The notes under the pieces: model-generated
Database searches by the model: none
Told to the model about the DNA's origin: nothing
The model's input: only the letters and a program-made list of their open reading frames with translations
Translations under genes and position numbers: made by a program
From: Lunularia cruciata
Taxonomy: Eukaryota > Streptophyta > Marchantiopsida > Lunulariales > Lunulariaceae
Length of the DNA: 64,000 nt
Direction: 5' to 3'
Assembly (NCBI GenBank): GCA_948567375.1
Contig: OX419757.1
Coordinates: forward strand, 33,542,001 to 33,606,000
Shown here: piece by piece, positions 21,801 to 31,473 of the stretch
Numbering within the stretch: the stretch's first letter is position 1
Layout: every line of letters begins with the position of its first letter

Positions 21801-22623
21801 TGGCTCCCTGCTCCGAGCCTGCTTCCTTCCCGAGTACGAGTCTCCAATCCGACTCTATCCAGTGAGCCAAATTTCCTCTCTTCCCTTCTTCCTTGGGTGC
21901 ATCGAGACACTTGCTCTCGATGATTTCTATCATGAAACTTGGAAAGCTCACATTCCAGTTCCATGCCAAGAAAGTGATCCAAAGTCGGCTCAAGACTTTG
22001 ATCCTAGCAATCACATCTAACCTCCAAATCGCACGATTTCTCATTGCAAATTCAGAGTTCTTCTTTCCTCCTCCAATCTCTTCTGCCTTCTCACTATCTC
22101 TCAATTTCACTCTCGCGACTTCTCCCTTACGCACTAACACGTTTCCAACTCTATTTCCCTTCCCAAGATCACCTGCAAGATGACTTCTCAATGGCAAAGG
22201 AAAATTACTTGACATTTTGTCGTTGCGAGTTCAATTTTTATAGAGTTGCGCTTCTTCGTCGTTCTTCACTTCAAGTTTCTACCAAGAAATCACACCTCCT
22301 GCATGCACCTGTCACTGTCAATCAACCTTTGTGCGTATGGGCCACCGGTTTTGAACGGTCCCTTCTTGAATTTCTCGCCCCGACAAAAGGTTGTTAGACT
22401 GTCTTTGCCTCGGGGTTGAGCTCCCCCCAATAAGAAGACAATTTACTTCGGGTTGTATGCTGATAGGGCATTTCCAAGTACTTTGCCTTATGACCCGAAG
22501 TCACTTTACTTCGGGTTTCATCCCAAAGACTCTTTTCTTTGCCTTCTTCAGCCATACAGGCGCAATCCGACTTCTCTATACACTTCTTTATTTTGAAAAA
22601 AAACAAAAAATGTGGGCACCACA
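18842..22623 (-). mobile_element. 3.8-kb insertion carrying a decayed coiled-coil gene
   Basis: The insertion splits the end of the protease region of copy B. It is bounded by TTGGC on both sides (18837-18841 and 22624-22628) and has TG...CA termini (TGTGACAACC on the plus strand, and GGGCACCACA at the far end). Its ends do not look like copies of each other, so paired LTRs are not evident. No RT or integrase is present. It carries one gene-like minus-strand region. It could be a non-autonomous LTR-type element that lost an LTR, or a member of a family I do not know. The composition is less CpG-depleted than copy B. Confidence 0.65.
19634..22215 (-). pseudogene. Decayed coiled-coil protein gene in the insertion
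   Basis: A 300-codon open frame (22215-21313) starts with Met at 22215. It contains a conserved-looking globular block: PMKRGIVSALMAILKPERTT, then GEPINWARCFHGRMRQM and PPHYIVPFAAHFYLGLNLL. Acidic and basic low-complexity sequence follows after a frameshift near 21350. Then come long Glu/Lys/Arg-rich stretches with coiled-coil character (21001-20519 and 20236-19634), broken by single stops. The whole resembles one protein of roughly 800 residues. The globular block is reminiscent of the plant transposon-associated domain found near large gypsy elements, but I cannot name it with confidence. Confidence 0.6.
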
Positions 22624-22628
22624 TTGGC

Positions 22629-24000
22629 TCACTTCAATGTAGGACCATGGCGGCATCAATTTAAGCCTTCAATGGTTTTGTTACTTGGCTTGGTGAATTA
22701 TTGGAGAAGAATGCTCATGTAGAGGATACTCTAGTGCTAGAAGAGATCACTCAGATTTGGAATACAAGTGAGATTGTTCCATCTACCTTGGACATTCTAT
22801 TGTGTAGTTCATAGGAAGCATTGTAGCAGCATGCGGATCAATTGGTGCAATAGGCTTGGAGTTGAGCCTTTGTACCACCAGGAGAGCAATGTGAGGATGA
22901 GCTTCCGGAGTTGATTACCTTGACCTCTTTGGACACCACACTCATTGCTTGGTAGTATCCAATAGAGGATGTATATCTATTGGAGTTGTTTGGTGGGATT
23001 AGCAATAAACTAGCTACAATACTACATGTGGGTATACGAGTACTAAGGTACTTGTATGTGGAGAGGTGAGATTGCTAGGCAAGTCTATCTACATCATGTG
23101 GCACACTTGGCCTATTGGTGTCATGAGTTATTACCGATGTTAGCAATCAAGGGTTACCAAAAGACCCTACTAGCAAATATTTCCTTACTAAGACTGCAAG
23201 ATCTAGAGAGATATGGTCCCATTCATTTGGTGATTTCTAGATGGCCATGTCAAGGACATATATGTGTTGGCTGAGGTTTTGGTCTTCAAGATTCCTATTC
23301 TGGTGTGTTTTGAGAGATGTTATGAATACTACAACATCTCTAAGTTCATCAGTCCATTTCTCCAACTTATATTTTGGAGAACATTCCTTTGATGGGTGGT
23401 TCTTACACCTAGGTAGTGGCAAGTACACATCAATCTATTCTTGGATGGGACCTGCCATGTATTTGGATGCAACCAAAGTGGGATCATGGACTCATTTTCT
23501 TTGTCTTTGGTGGACAAACCTCTTACTTAGAGAGGTTCTATATCTTATGATAGGATTTAGCAATTAGACTACCTCATTGTTGATGATATCTTGGATGTTG
23601 GCCATCAATGCCATGGCTATCAGGCCATGGTGGTAGTGGCTAATATGTCACCTATAGTAGTGGTGAATCTAGTTGGACAGCCCCAAGCCACTTTTCCCAC
23701 ACTTATGAGTTTCCTATGCTCCTATGCTTTTTGAGAAGGAGGTCTTGGACTTGTTTGGGACTCATAGTTATAATAGTTGGTGGAGCCTAATGTTGATTAG
23801 AGAGAGCGGTTGATGGGTTTTTCACCAGTATTACCATTGTTCTAGCACTATCAAAGGCATCCAAGCATCAAGTGTAAGGTCAAGCTATGGATCTGAACTA
23901 TTTGACTTGGATTGTGAGGCTTGGCTTGGTAGAGCAGCATAAGATGCACTTGATAGGCATCACCACTCAAACAATTGTGAGCTCTATGCCTATCAAGATG
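22629..24000 (+). pseudogene. Cytosine-5 methyltransferase region, copy B
   Basis: After about 270 bp of protease-end sequence, the methyltransferase is recognisable across several frames. Motif I is intact as LLELFGGI (about 22975-23000), followed by RYLYVER. Motif IV reads WPCQGH near 23240-23256. Motif VI reads YILENIPLMG (about 23373-23402), keeping the Glu that copy A lost. Motif VIII-like LCLWWTNL lies near 23500-23525. The motif X-like HQVxGQAMDLN is near 23865-23900. Frameshifts and stops abolish function. Together with copy A it shows that the domain is a family feature and not a chance insertion. Confidence 0.8.
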
Positions 24001-24079
24001 ATTTAAGCACATGTTAAGGGTGATAGACCAAGTGGATAGGGTATTCACTCGGTCTATCACCCTTAATATGTGCTTAAAT
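24001..24079. repeat. Imperfect 34-bp inverted repeat in copy B
   Basis: The arms 24001-24034 and 24046-24079 pair with two mismatches around an 11-nt loop. The left arm aligns with copy A in the methyltransferase-RT linker. The right arm is a reversed copy with no counterpart in A, so the palindrome arose within copy B. Confidence 0.85.
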
Positions 24080-24279
24080 GTGGGACACAACCAATAGCTA
24101 CTAGGGAGAGTGGTCTACTTAGAGTCTATCTAGATGAGCGTGGTGTACTTGGATTACACATTGGTCTACTTGGGATGCAGTTAGAGGATGTATAGAGCTT
24201 GCAACCAAAGTGGAGTTTTTCACATGGAGGTTGGGACCTCTAGTGGTTGGGAGCATGATAAAAACTGCTCCCAATGGCC

Positions 24280-25760
24280 CAATGTAGCACCCAATTAGTA
24301 CATCTTCCACTCCTACATAAGTTACACAAGATACTTGGGAGCTAGATTTGGGACCCAAGCTTATAGGAGGGAAAAGAAAGAGCGTACAAGGTTCTTGAGG
24401 AGCTACACAAGTTATTTTGTCCTAAGTATGAAGGATTTAGGTGCTCTAAAAGGACTTGGTATCCGGATTGAGCTAACTAGCAATACATCAATTTTTTGAC
24501 ATCCTTATCAATATAGTGATATGCAAAGAGAATTGATTCAAAGCCGGAGTAGAGACCATTTTGAGGTTGGTTTGGTGGAGATTTCACATGGAAAGTACAT
24601 GCATCAACTAGAATGATGCTAGCCAAGAAGGATATGCATGGCAACTGCATAAATAGGCGGACATGTGGAGATTATTGTCCTATCAATTGATAGACTATGG
24701 CTGATTGGTATGTCATGTCTACACCAAAGGAGATCTTTGATGCAACTGGGCATCCAAAGGTCTTTAGTACATTGGATCTTCAAGTAGGATTTCATTAGCT
24801 GCCAATCAAGGAGGAGGATAAGTCCTAGATAGCATGTTGGGCTATTGATCTTCATGGCAAGGATGTATTAGATTAGTAAAAGTTTTTACCATTTGGGTTA
24901 AAGAACGCTCTTGTCAAGTTCTAAAGGGTCATAAACAAGATCCTAGCTAGATTGGATTTTGCTTGGATGACATTTTGGTCTATAACACTATTGTGGAGAA
25001 GCATGAGAGACATCTATTGGAGGTGTTTGAGAGATTGAGATCTAATGGACTCAAATAACATCATTGGAAGTGTAGATTCTTCCACAAGTATGTTGAGTAT
25101 TTAGGTTACACTATCTACCCTAGAGGATTTGATGTTTAATAGACCAAGGTGGAGGCTATTGTATATATTTCTTGGCCTATGGATGTGAGCAAAGTGCAAG
25201 CATTCCTTGTATTGGTGAACTTCTATTGCCACTATTTTAGAGGATTTAGTGTCATTGCCAAGGCCTTGACAAAGCTAACCAAGCTTACACAAGAGTGGTG
25301 TTGGGGAGATGAGTAGGAGAGAGCTTTTGTAGAGCTCAAGGAGAGGTTGACATCTGCCTCTATTTTGAGGAGATAGTTCAAAGGATGACCATTTCAGGTT
25401 CACACTGATTGGAGTATGTTAGGGCTTGGAGTAGTGCTCACCCAATATGATGATAAGGAGAAGGAGTTTGTGGTGGTTTATGCTACTCACTCCAACAATT
25501 CAGCGGAAGCAAAGTACAATTCATATGACGGAGAGTGCTTGGCAACAATATGTGCAATAACACATTTTCAATGTTACCTATTGGGTAACCCCTTTACTCT
25601 CATCAGTAATCATCAGCCACTAAAGTGGTTGATAGAGTCCAACAATCTTTTAGGAAAGCTTGCACCATGGGCTCTAATTTTACAAGTATTGATTTCACGG
25701 TCATTCATAAACCTAAAGTGGTGAACCATGGTGCAGATAGGTTGAGTAGAAACCCTATGT
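24280..25760 (+). pseudogene. Reverse transcriptase and RNase H, copy B
   Basis: The RT blocks match copy A (MLAKKDMHGN near 24612, FLPFGLKN near 24885, KCRF near 25070) but carry many stops. The catalytic motif is damaged: TTTGCTTGGATGACATT lacks about 10 bp relative to copy A, removing Cys-Tyr-Ile and shifting frame before Asp-Asp. RNase H follows with a 102-codon open stretch at 25416-25724 (LGLGVVLTQYDD, YDGECLATI, ISNHQPLKWL). It cannot encode an active enzyme. Confidence 0.85.
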
Positions 25761-26380
25761 CCTAGCCAACAAGATCAAATAGGAGCACATTGGCATAGTG
25801 AGATAGATAAGGAGATGGTGCCAAGTTAGCATGCATCTACCTTCCTTTGTATATTTGTTGAGACTTTGGTGGTATCTCTCTTAATGCATACAAGAGGAGT
25901 TATTGAGGTCACAAAGCTAGAGAGTGGAGATAGTGGTACAATTCAATGAGACATTCTTGATGATGTCTTAGTGATGGAATATCTTTACATTTGTGTTGTG
26001 GGTGGCACAATTGGTGCAAGGAGAGAGATAGTATCCTTCAACAAGCTAGATAGTTCAAATTGGAGTGCAGATACCTTCTTTGTGTATGGAAGGATGGTAG
26101 ACCGCAAGTAGTCCCACTTCCATCTTAGAGACCATAGTTGTACATCTTGATCATGAGGAGCTAGGACATTTTAGATTAAAGCATACATATAGCTTACTCC
26201 AAAGTCATTATTGGTGGCACAATATGCATACTGATGTACAACAATTTGCTGCCAGATGTGTGGTTTGTGACCAAGTTAGAATATTATTTAATGCTTATAA
26301 TGCTCAATTACACCCATTACCTATCATGGGGTTGGGTTACCATTGGACTTTGGACTTTGCTAGACTTTTGTGTTGCTATA
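25761..26380 (+). pseudogene. Truncated integrase, copy B
   Basis: Linker sequence (LSRNPMS-like, about 25740) leads to an H2C2-like region near 26140-26260 and the start of the core (LPIMGLGYHWTLDFA, about 26315-26360). It then breaks off. The rest of the core, the C-terminal region and the PHD finger are missing. A short tandem repeat lies at the break. Confidence 0.7.
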
Positions 26381-26384
26381 GATA

Positions 26385-26495
26385 CTAAGACATTAAGATA
26401 CTATAGTTGTGGACATTAAGACTTTTATGTTGTTGGATGCTACTATAGTTGTGGACATTAAGATGCTACTATAGTTGTGGACTTTGTATGATAGT
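26385..26495 (+). repeat. Short tandem repeat at the integrase deletion
   Basis: The unit CTATAGTTGTGGACATTAAG occurs three times with variation, ending in TTGTGGACTTTGTATGATAG. The unit resembles the start of Y (TTGTGGCACTTTAGA), and the last bases resemble the end of the internal Y in copy A. This suggests that Y-X-Y once stood here too and that the first Y was shortened and amplified. Confidence 0.6.
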
Positions 26496-27038
26496 TGTCA
26501 CATCATTTGTAGCATCACATCTAGATTGCTCAGATGTTGGAGTAGTAATTTTGGTAATTAGAGGTATTTTTGTAGTTACTCATAGACTACTTGTTGATGA
26601 TCATATTTCATGTTCAAGGTATTGACTACATGGTAGGGCCCCCTATCATTTGCACCATTCACACCATTAGGTGTGCCATTGGCAAGACTATTAGGGTTGG
26701 AGACCTAAGTCAAGATCAAGGGGTATACTTTCAAATTGCAACTCCAAACAGCTCAATTCTTTGATGTTGAGCCTTTGAGTTCCTGGCTATGGTGCACAAA
26801 GGCAGGTGAGAATCACCTGGAGTGGCTAGAGTGGCTTGACTATAATTAATATCTAGTTGTTGGCAGATTGTTGAGTGATAGATCAAATACTAATCTGATT
26901 GAGTTTGATTCAAGTTGAGAACACAATGATTATTGTGGCACTTTAGTGTCCATAGATGACTTATGTGTGAGTTACACTTCTATAGTGTGTGATGTTGATA
27001 GTGATGTATATCATGTAGCAATGTATATACGCATGACA
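26496..27038 (+). repeat. 3' terminal repeat X-Y of copy B
   Basis: 543 bp, starting TGTCACATCATTTG and ending ATATACGCATGACA. X is at 26496-26935 and Y (ATTGTGGCACTTTAG) runs from about 26934 on. It matches the 3' X-Y of copy A and the solo copy at 15798. Copy B ends here. Confidence 0.85.
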
Positions 27039-27533
27039 ATATTTCTTAAGTTTTTCATTTTGAACTCTACAATTTGAGTGAGATTTTATGGATAAAATTC
27101 TATAATTTCTACCTAATGGTTGACTTTTTAAATTTTGATTTGATGACTTACTTCTTTTGAATTAGGTTCAAAATTTTTATCATAAATTAAATAAAAAATT
27201 GTATCAATGGATTTATCAATTCTAATATCAATCAATGAATCCAATCAATTATATTGCATATCATATGGAATCATGCAATTTAATAAGATATCAATTACAC
27301 AATTCATAAATATCATCATTTAATTTTTATAGATAATTTACCTTTATTCACACCTATGGAAGTTATAGATTAAAATGAATATACTTTAGTTGCTGAAATT
27401 AATAGATATGGATCATCTAATACAATTAAGTCGGCACCTAATTATATTATATTGTATTATACCAAACTAATTGGTGCAATTAAGTCTTTTTGCTTAATTT
27501 AGACCTAAGTGTCAAAGTTAGTACATTGTTAAT
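27039..27533. other. AT-rich spacer between copies B and E
   Basis: About 500 bp, strongly AT-rich, with no open frame or element recognised. It may be the host DNA into which B and E were inserted, or older unrecognisable repeat. Confidence 0.5.
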
Positions 27534-27725
27534 TATCATGATATTTGTAACACCAAATAGTTTGCTCAAATGCTAGAGTTTTTATCTTGGTAGTCATAGT
27601 CATGCAAATAGTAGTTTAGAGACTATTTAGTGGTGGCTAGATTTTGTGTTAGGCTATTTATCATACAATTAGAGCTACTATTAGTTACATCATATGCATT
27701 GTAAGTGTGGCCATGAAATGTGCCA
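27534..27725 (+). repeat. 5' X repeat of copy E, first part
   Basis: TATCATGATATTTG aligns with the X start TGTCATGCCATTTG, and AGATTTTGTGTTAGG aligns with the middle of X. It breaks at GCCAT, where the chromovirus begins, and the rest of X follows at 39102. The total of about 434 bp equals X of copy A, again without Y. Confidence 0.7.
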
Positions 27726-28285
27726 TTATAATACCATTAGCTAGACATATTATCTAAAGGTGGAAATTGGTTTGGTAATATCTAGAAGGACTTTATGTAT
27801 GATAGCTAAGTATATCAAATAGAGATGTCACCAAAAGAGTGCTTCCACTAATATGATAGAGGTCAAAAATACCCTGAAAACTTCAAAGATAATTTTGGAT
27901 CCGTAAATGGATGAATTAGGCCTTGAAAAATAGAAGAATTCTTCCCTTTTGGAATAAAATCATTGCCTTCTCTTGCTTGTTCATCTTGTCAAGAGCTTTC
28001 CAATGGTACCTCACCCATGCTATTCCAAGATTCCTACAAGAAGATTCCTTTTGATCAAACTTGTTTGACCAACAAGATAGGACAAGGATCAACATATCAC
28101 TAATCCATGTATTTGATACAAGGATGGAGCTCCTCCCTTTGAGTGGATCTTCTTTGCTATATAATAAAGATAAGGTGCTCCTTTAGCCCATTGGAGTATT
28201 AAGATATGTTTAAGAGCCTTAGGTTTCTCTTGCATTTCTTCTCTTGTATTTCTTTTGGGAGTTCTCTTGTCCTTGGAACATTACA
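27726..28285 (+). repeat. Chromovirus 5' LTR with primer-binding site
   Basis: Starts TATAATACCATTAGCTAG (TGTAATACC in other copies) and ends GGAACATTACA. Directly after it, GGTATCAAAGC (from 28288) resembles the plant tRNA-iMet primer site TGGTATCAGAGC. It has the opposite orientation to the solo LTRs at 15428 and 62347. Confidence 0.85.
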
Positions 28286-31023
28286 ACGGTATCAAAGCAA
28301 GTGTTTTCATCCAAGAAAATGGATCACCTCTCTTGGAGGAACATGGGCTACTAAGATAATAATTTCAAGGGAAGAAAATGAAGTACAATTGATAGATTTG
28401 GGGTGTTTTAGAGAGAGAGGATGAGATGGAGACTCTTGGAGGACAATTTCATGCACCTTGCTTTCTATTCTTGAATCTCTTCCACATCAAGATTATGTAC
28501 ATCTCTATGAGCAAGTGAGAGCATATCCCTTTTACCATTTTGAAGTAGAGTTTATGGACATAATGATGAATTTGCCAAACCCAATGATTCTATCTATGGT
28601 GATAGAGGATAGAAAGTGTGATTTGACAATCTATGTTTTATTATTCTGCAATGGATATGAATATACCAAATCCTCTCTCTTTTAATACTAAAATAGAAAT
28701 CCATTATATAATTAGACCAAAAGTGATGTTTAGGGATTTTTTAGGTAAAAATTTTGGTAAGGAAATATTATCAACAAATTATAGCCTTTGAGGTCCCAAT
28801 GTAAATCCCAATTTTTTGTACCTTCTCTAAAGTGATCATATTAACCCTTTCTTGAAGTAGGAAGTTACAATTGAGTGGTTCTCGTGTGTATGAATCATGG
28901 AGCCCTAGTTGTAGGATCTAATGCAAGGAATGTAGGGGATGTTGAACGAGTTTCAGTAGATCAAGATGACAATGGAGGCATTGCAAAGTCAAATATGTAC
29001 CTTTAGGAAAGACCAAGTAATGCAAGAAGAGGAATTATCCCAAAATGTAGTACCAACAGCCAAAGTACTTGGAGATTCACTCATGCCAATGACATTGATC
29101 TGGTCAACAATAAAACCACATTGTTACTATGGATGAAGAAGATATGCAACATTGAGTCTTATAAGGAACAAAGTTCCATAAGAGTAGTGGAAAATTGGAT
29201 TTCAAAAATAAATCAATATTTTTTATTATTCACAACTAAAATCATTGAATATTCCACAAGTGTATTTGCATGTGGATACTTGACCAATAAAGCACTCACA
29301 TGGTATGATGCTTGGGAGTGATCAATGTTGGTAGAAGGAAGAGAGATCACTTGGACAAAAATCCAAAAAGAGCCATTGAAATTTTTTCCAATATGTGGAT
29401 TTTGTGTAGATGGCTTGAACCTAACTATGGAAGTTGAAGTAGAAGAACAACATACAACAATATGTGGAGGCATTACTCAAACTATAGCTTATAATAACCA
29501 ATATGAGTCCAATAGAAACTCTTGACAATTTCAAATGAGGGTTTAAAGAGAAAATTCACCAAGAAGCAATGGTACAAAATGGTGCATTGCTTTTGAAGCC
29601 ATTGCATGCACTCAAAGAATAGTAGGAGCACTTGGAGGAGATGAAGAGGTAATCCCAACTTAACACTATCAAGCTGAAACACCACACTTTGGTGGACCAA
29701 TTCTTATGGGATTAGGCAAGATTTGATTCCAAGACTAAGGAGCACTACCACTCCAAGGAGAACAAGGACGGGTTGAAGAAAGGAGAGATGGATTAAAACA
29801 AGAAGAATGGACTCAGGTAGAACAATGATATTGTTACAATTGTGTTCAAGTTGGACACATAGCCATCAATTGTCATGCTTGTCTTCCTAGAGGCCTTTGG
29901 CCTCCATACTGTCAACCTTTGAACAACATGGAGAGACAAATTGAAGAGGATGCTAGAATAAAAAAAAACATTGGTAAATTTACCTTGTAGCCTTATTGGC
30001 TTAATGGAGAAGAGTAAAAGCGGAGGGAGAAAGAGGGTAAGTGCACAAAGGTTGAAGAAAACAAACACATAATTGATTGTTGTAAATAGAGTCCTAAAAG
30101 GCAATTAGGTGAGAGTATTGATAGACCTTGGAATAATAAAAAATTTCTTGTCTTGCTTTATTGAATAAGGTTGGAGATAGAACTAGAGAGGATGAGAATG
30201 AAGAAGTAGAGTTATCTAATGGTCAAACAAAGAGGATTGAGTCATTATCTAAAAATATAACACTCTTTGTAAGAGGGTATCAAGAAGAAATTGAGTGGAA
30301 AATGATATAGTTAGCTCATTATGATATGATCTTAGGTATACCATGGATAGAACGCTACAACCTTATGGTCAATTGGAGAAAGAAAGTAGTGAGAACTAAC
30401 TAACTGAAGATCATTCGGGATAAAGAAAGATCACAAAGGCAAGAATTGCCTCTCTGTGTCATATGTACAACAACTATCATTAAGACAAATAGATGTTTCA
30501 TGGATCTCATAAGAGAAGTATTGAGTTCTCAACTTCATGGATAAATTAATGAGAATTTGAAAGATATGGTCAATGAGTTTCAAGATGTCTTTCTTTATGA
30601 TTTACCCTCAAGATTACTACCAAAAAGGAGAGTAGATCATAATCTCAAAATAGTTTTGGGGAAGACACCTCCTTGTAAGACCCCATATCAAATATCACCT
30701 CATGAGTTGGAGGAGTATAAGGCTCAAATCAAGGATATGCTACATAAAGGTTTATCCAACCTAGCATATCACCATATGGAACTCTTGTCTTGTTTGTGAA
30801 GAAGAAGGATAGTATAATACACATGTGCATTGATTATCATGGCCTAAATCAAAAAATGAGGAAGAGAAAATACCCTGCATGGATGACCTAGTTGATCAAC
30901 TCAATGGGACAAAAAATTTCACCAAACTTGATCTATGAAGCAAATACCAACCAAATCAGGATCAAGGAGGAAGACATACAAAAAATTTCCTTTCAAACAA
31001 GGTATGGTCACTTTGAGTATGTT
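28286..31023 (+). pseudogene. Chromovirus gag, protease and start of RT (first segment)
   Basis: Gag lies at about 28860-29770. A zinc knuckle reads CYNCVQVGHIAINC (29828-29869). The protease active site reads VLIDLGIIKNFLS (about 30115-30155), where Asp-Ser-Gly-Ala would be expected. The RT start is open at 30557-30799 (VNEFQDVFLYDLPSRLLPKR, then PYQISPHELEEYK). RT stops at RYGHFEYV, where sequence from the middle of an LTR takes over, before the catalytic motif. There are stops throughout. Confidence 0.8.
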
Positions 31024-31473
31024 GAAAACACCTTACCAATTTTGGAAGCCTAAAGGAATGAACTAGGCCTTGAAAATGGACAGATTCCCTCACCTCTAAT
31101 GGAAAAGGTTTGCCTTCTTCCCCCACAATTTTTCTTGTTGAGAGCTTTCAAATGGTACTTCATCCATGCAATTTTTAGTTTCATATAGAAAGATTCTCTT
31201 AGTATTCCCTTTGGCCAAACTTGTTTGACCAGCCAGATAAGACAAGGACCAACATGTCACCCATCTATACAACTAATCTAAGGATAGGAGCTTGCTAACA
31301 TGTCATTAATCTATGTATCTGATCTAAGGGTGGAGCTTCCTTTGAGAGAATCCTCTTTGTTCTATAATAAAGATAAGGTACTCCTTTGGAGCATCCAAGT
31401 ATTTGAGTGTTGAAGTTTTGTGTTTTTTTCTCTTGTGTTTCTCTTGGAAGTTCTTATGCCTCAAAATATTATA
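31024..31473 (+). repeat. Chromovirus LTR lacking its first ~150 bp
   Basis: Begins inside the LTR (ACCTTACCAATTTTGG) and ends AATATTATA, followed by TGGTAACAGAG (31475-31485), again a primer-site-like sequence. It marks the start of a second chromovirus unit. Confidence 0.8.

Larger units (their letters stand above)
4440..27038 (+). mobile_element. Methyltransferase-type gypsy element, copy B (decayed, interrupted)
   Basis: This plus-strand copy is broken into pieces: leader 4440-4853, leader and gag start 14799-15427, gag and protease 16726-18841, then methyltransferase, RT, RNase H and part of integrase 22629-26380, and a 3' X-Y repeat at 26496-27038. The pieces are separated by copy A, a chromovirus solo LTR and a coiled-coil-gene insertion. 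Joining the edges of copy A gives continuous leader sequence when compared with copy A's own leader. B has many more stops and frameshifts than A, which fits A being the younger insertion. No 5' X repeat is visible before 4440, so the 5' end is lost. Confidence 0.8.

Noticed and set aside
22585-22610. A-rich end of the 18842-22623 insertion as a poly(A) tail
   Set aside because: The gene inside reads on the other strand, and the insertion ends GGGCACCACA with a 5-bp duplication, unlike a poly(A) retroposon.
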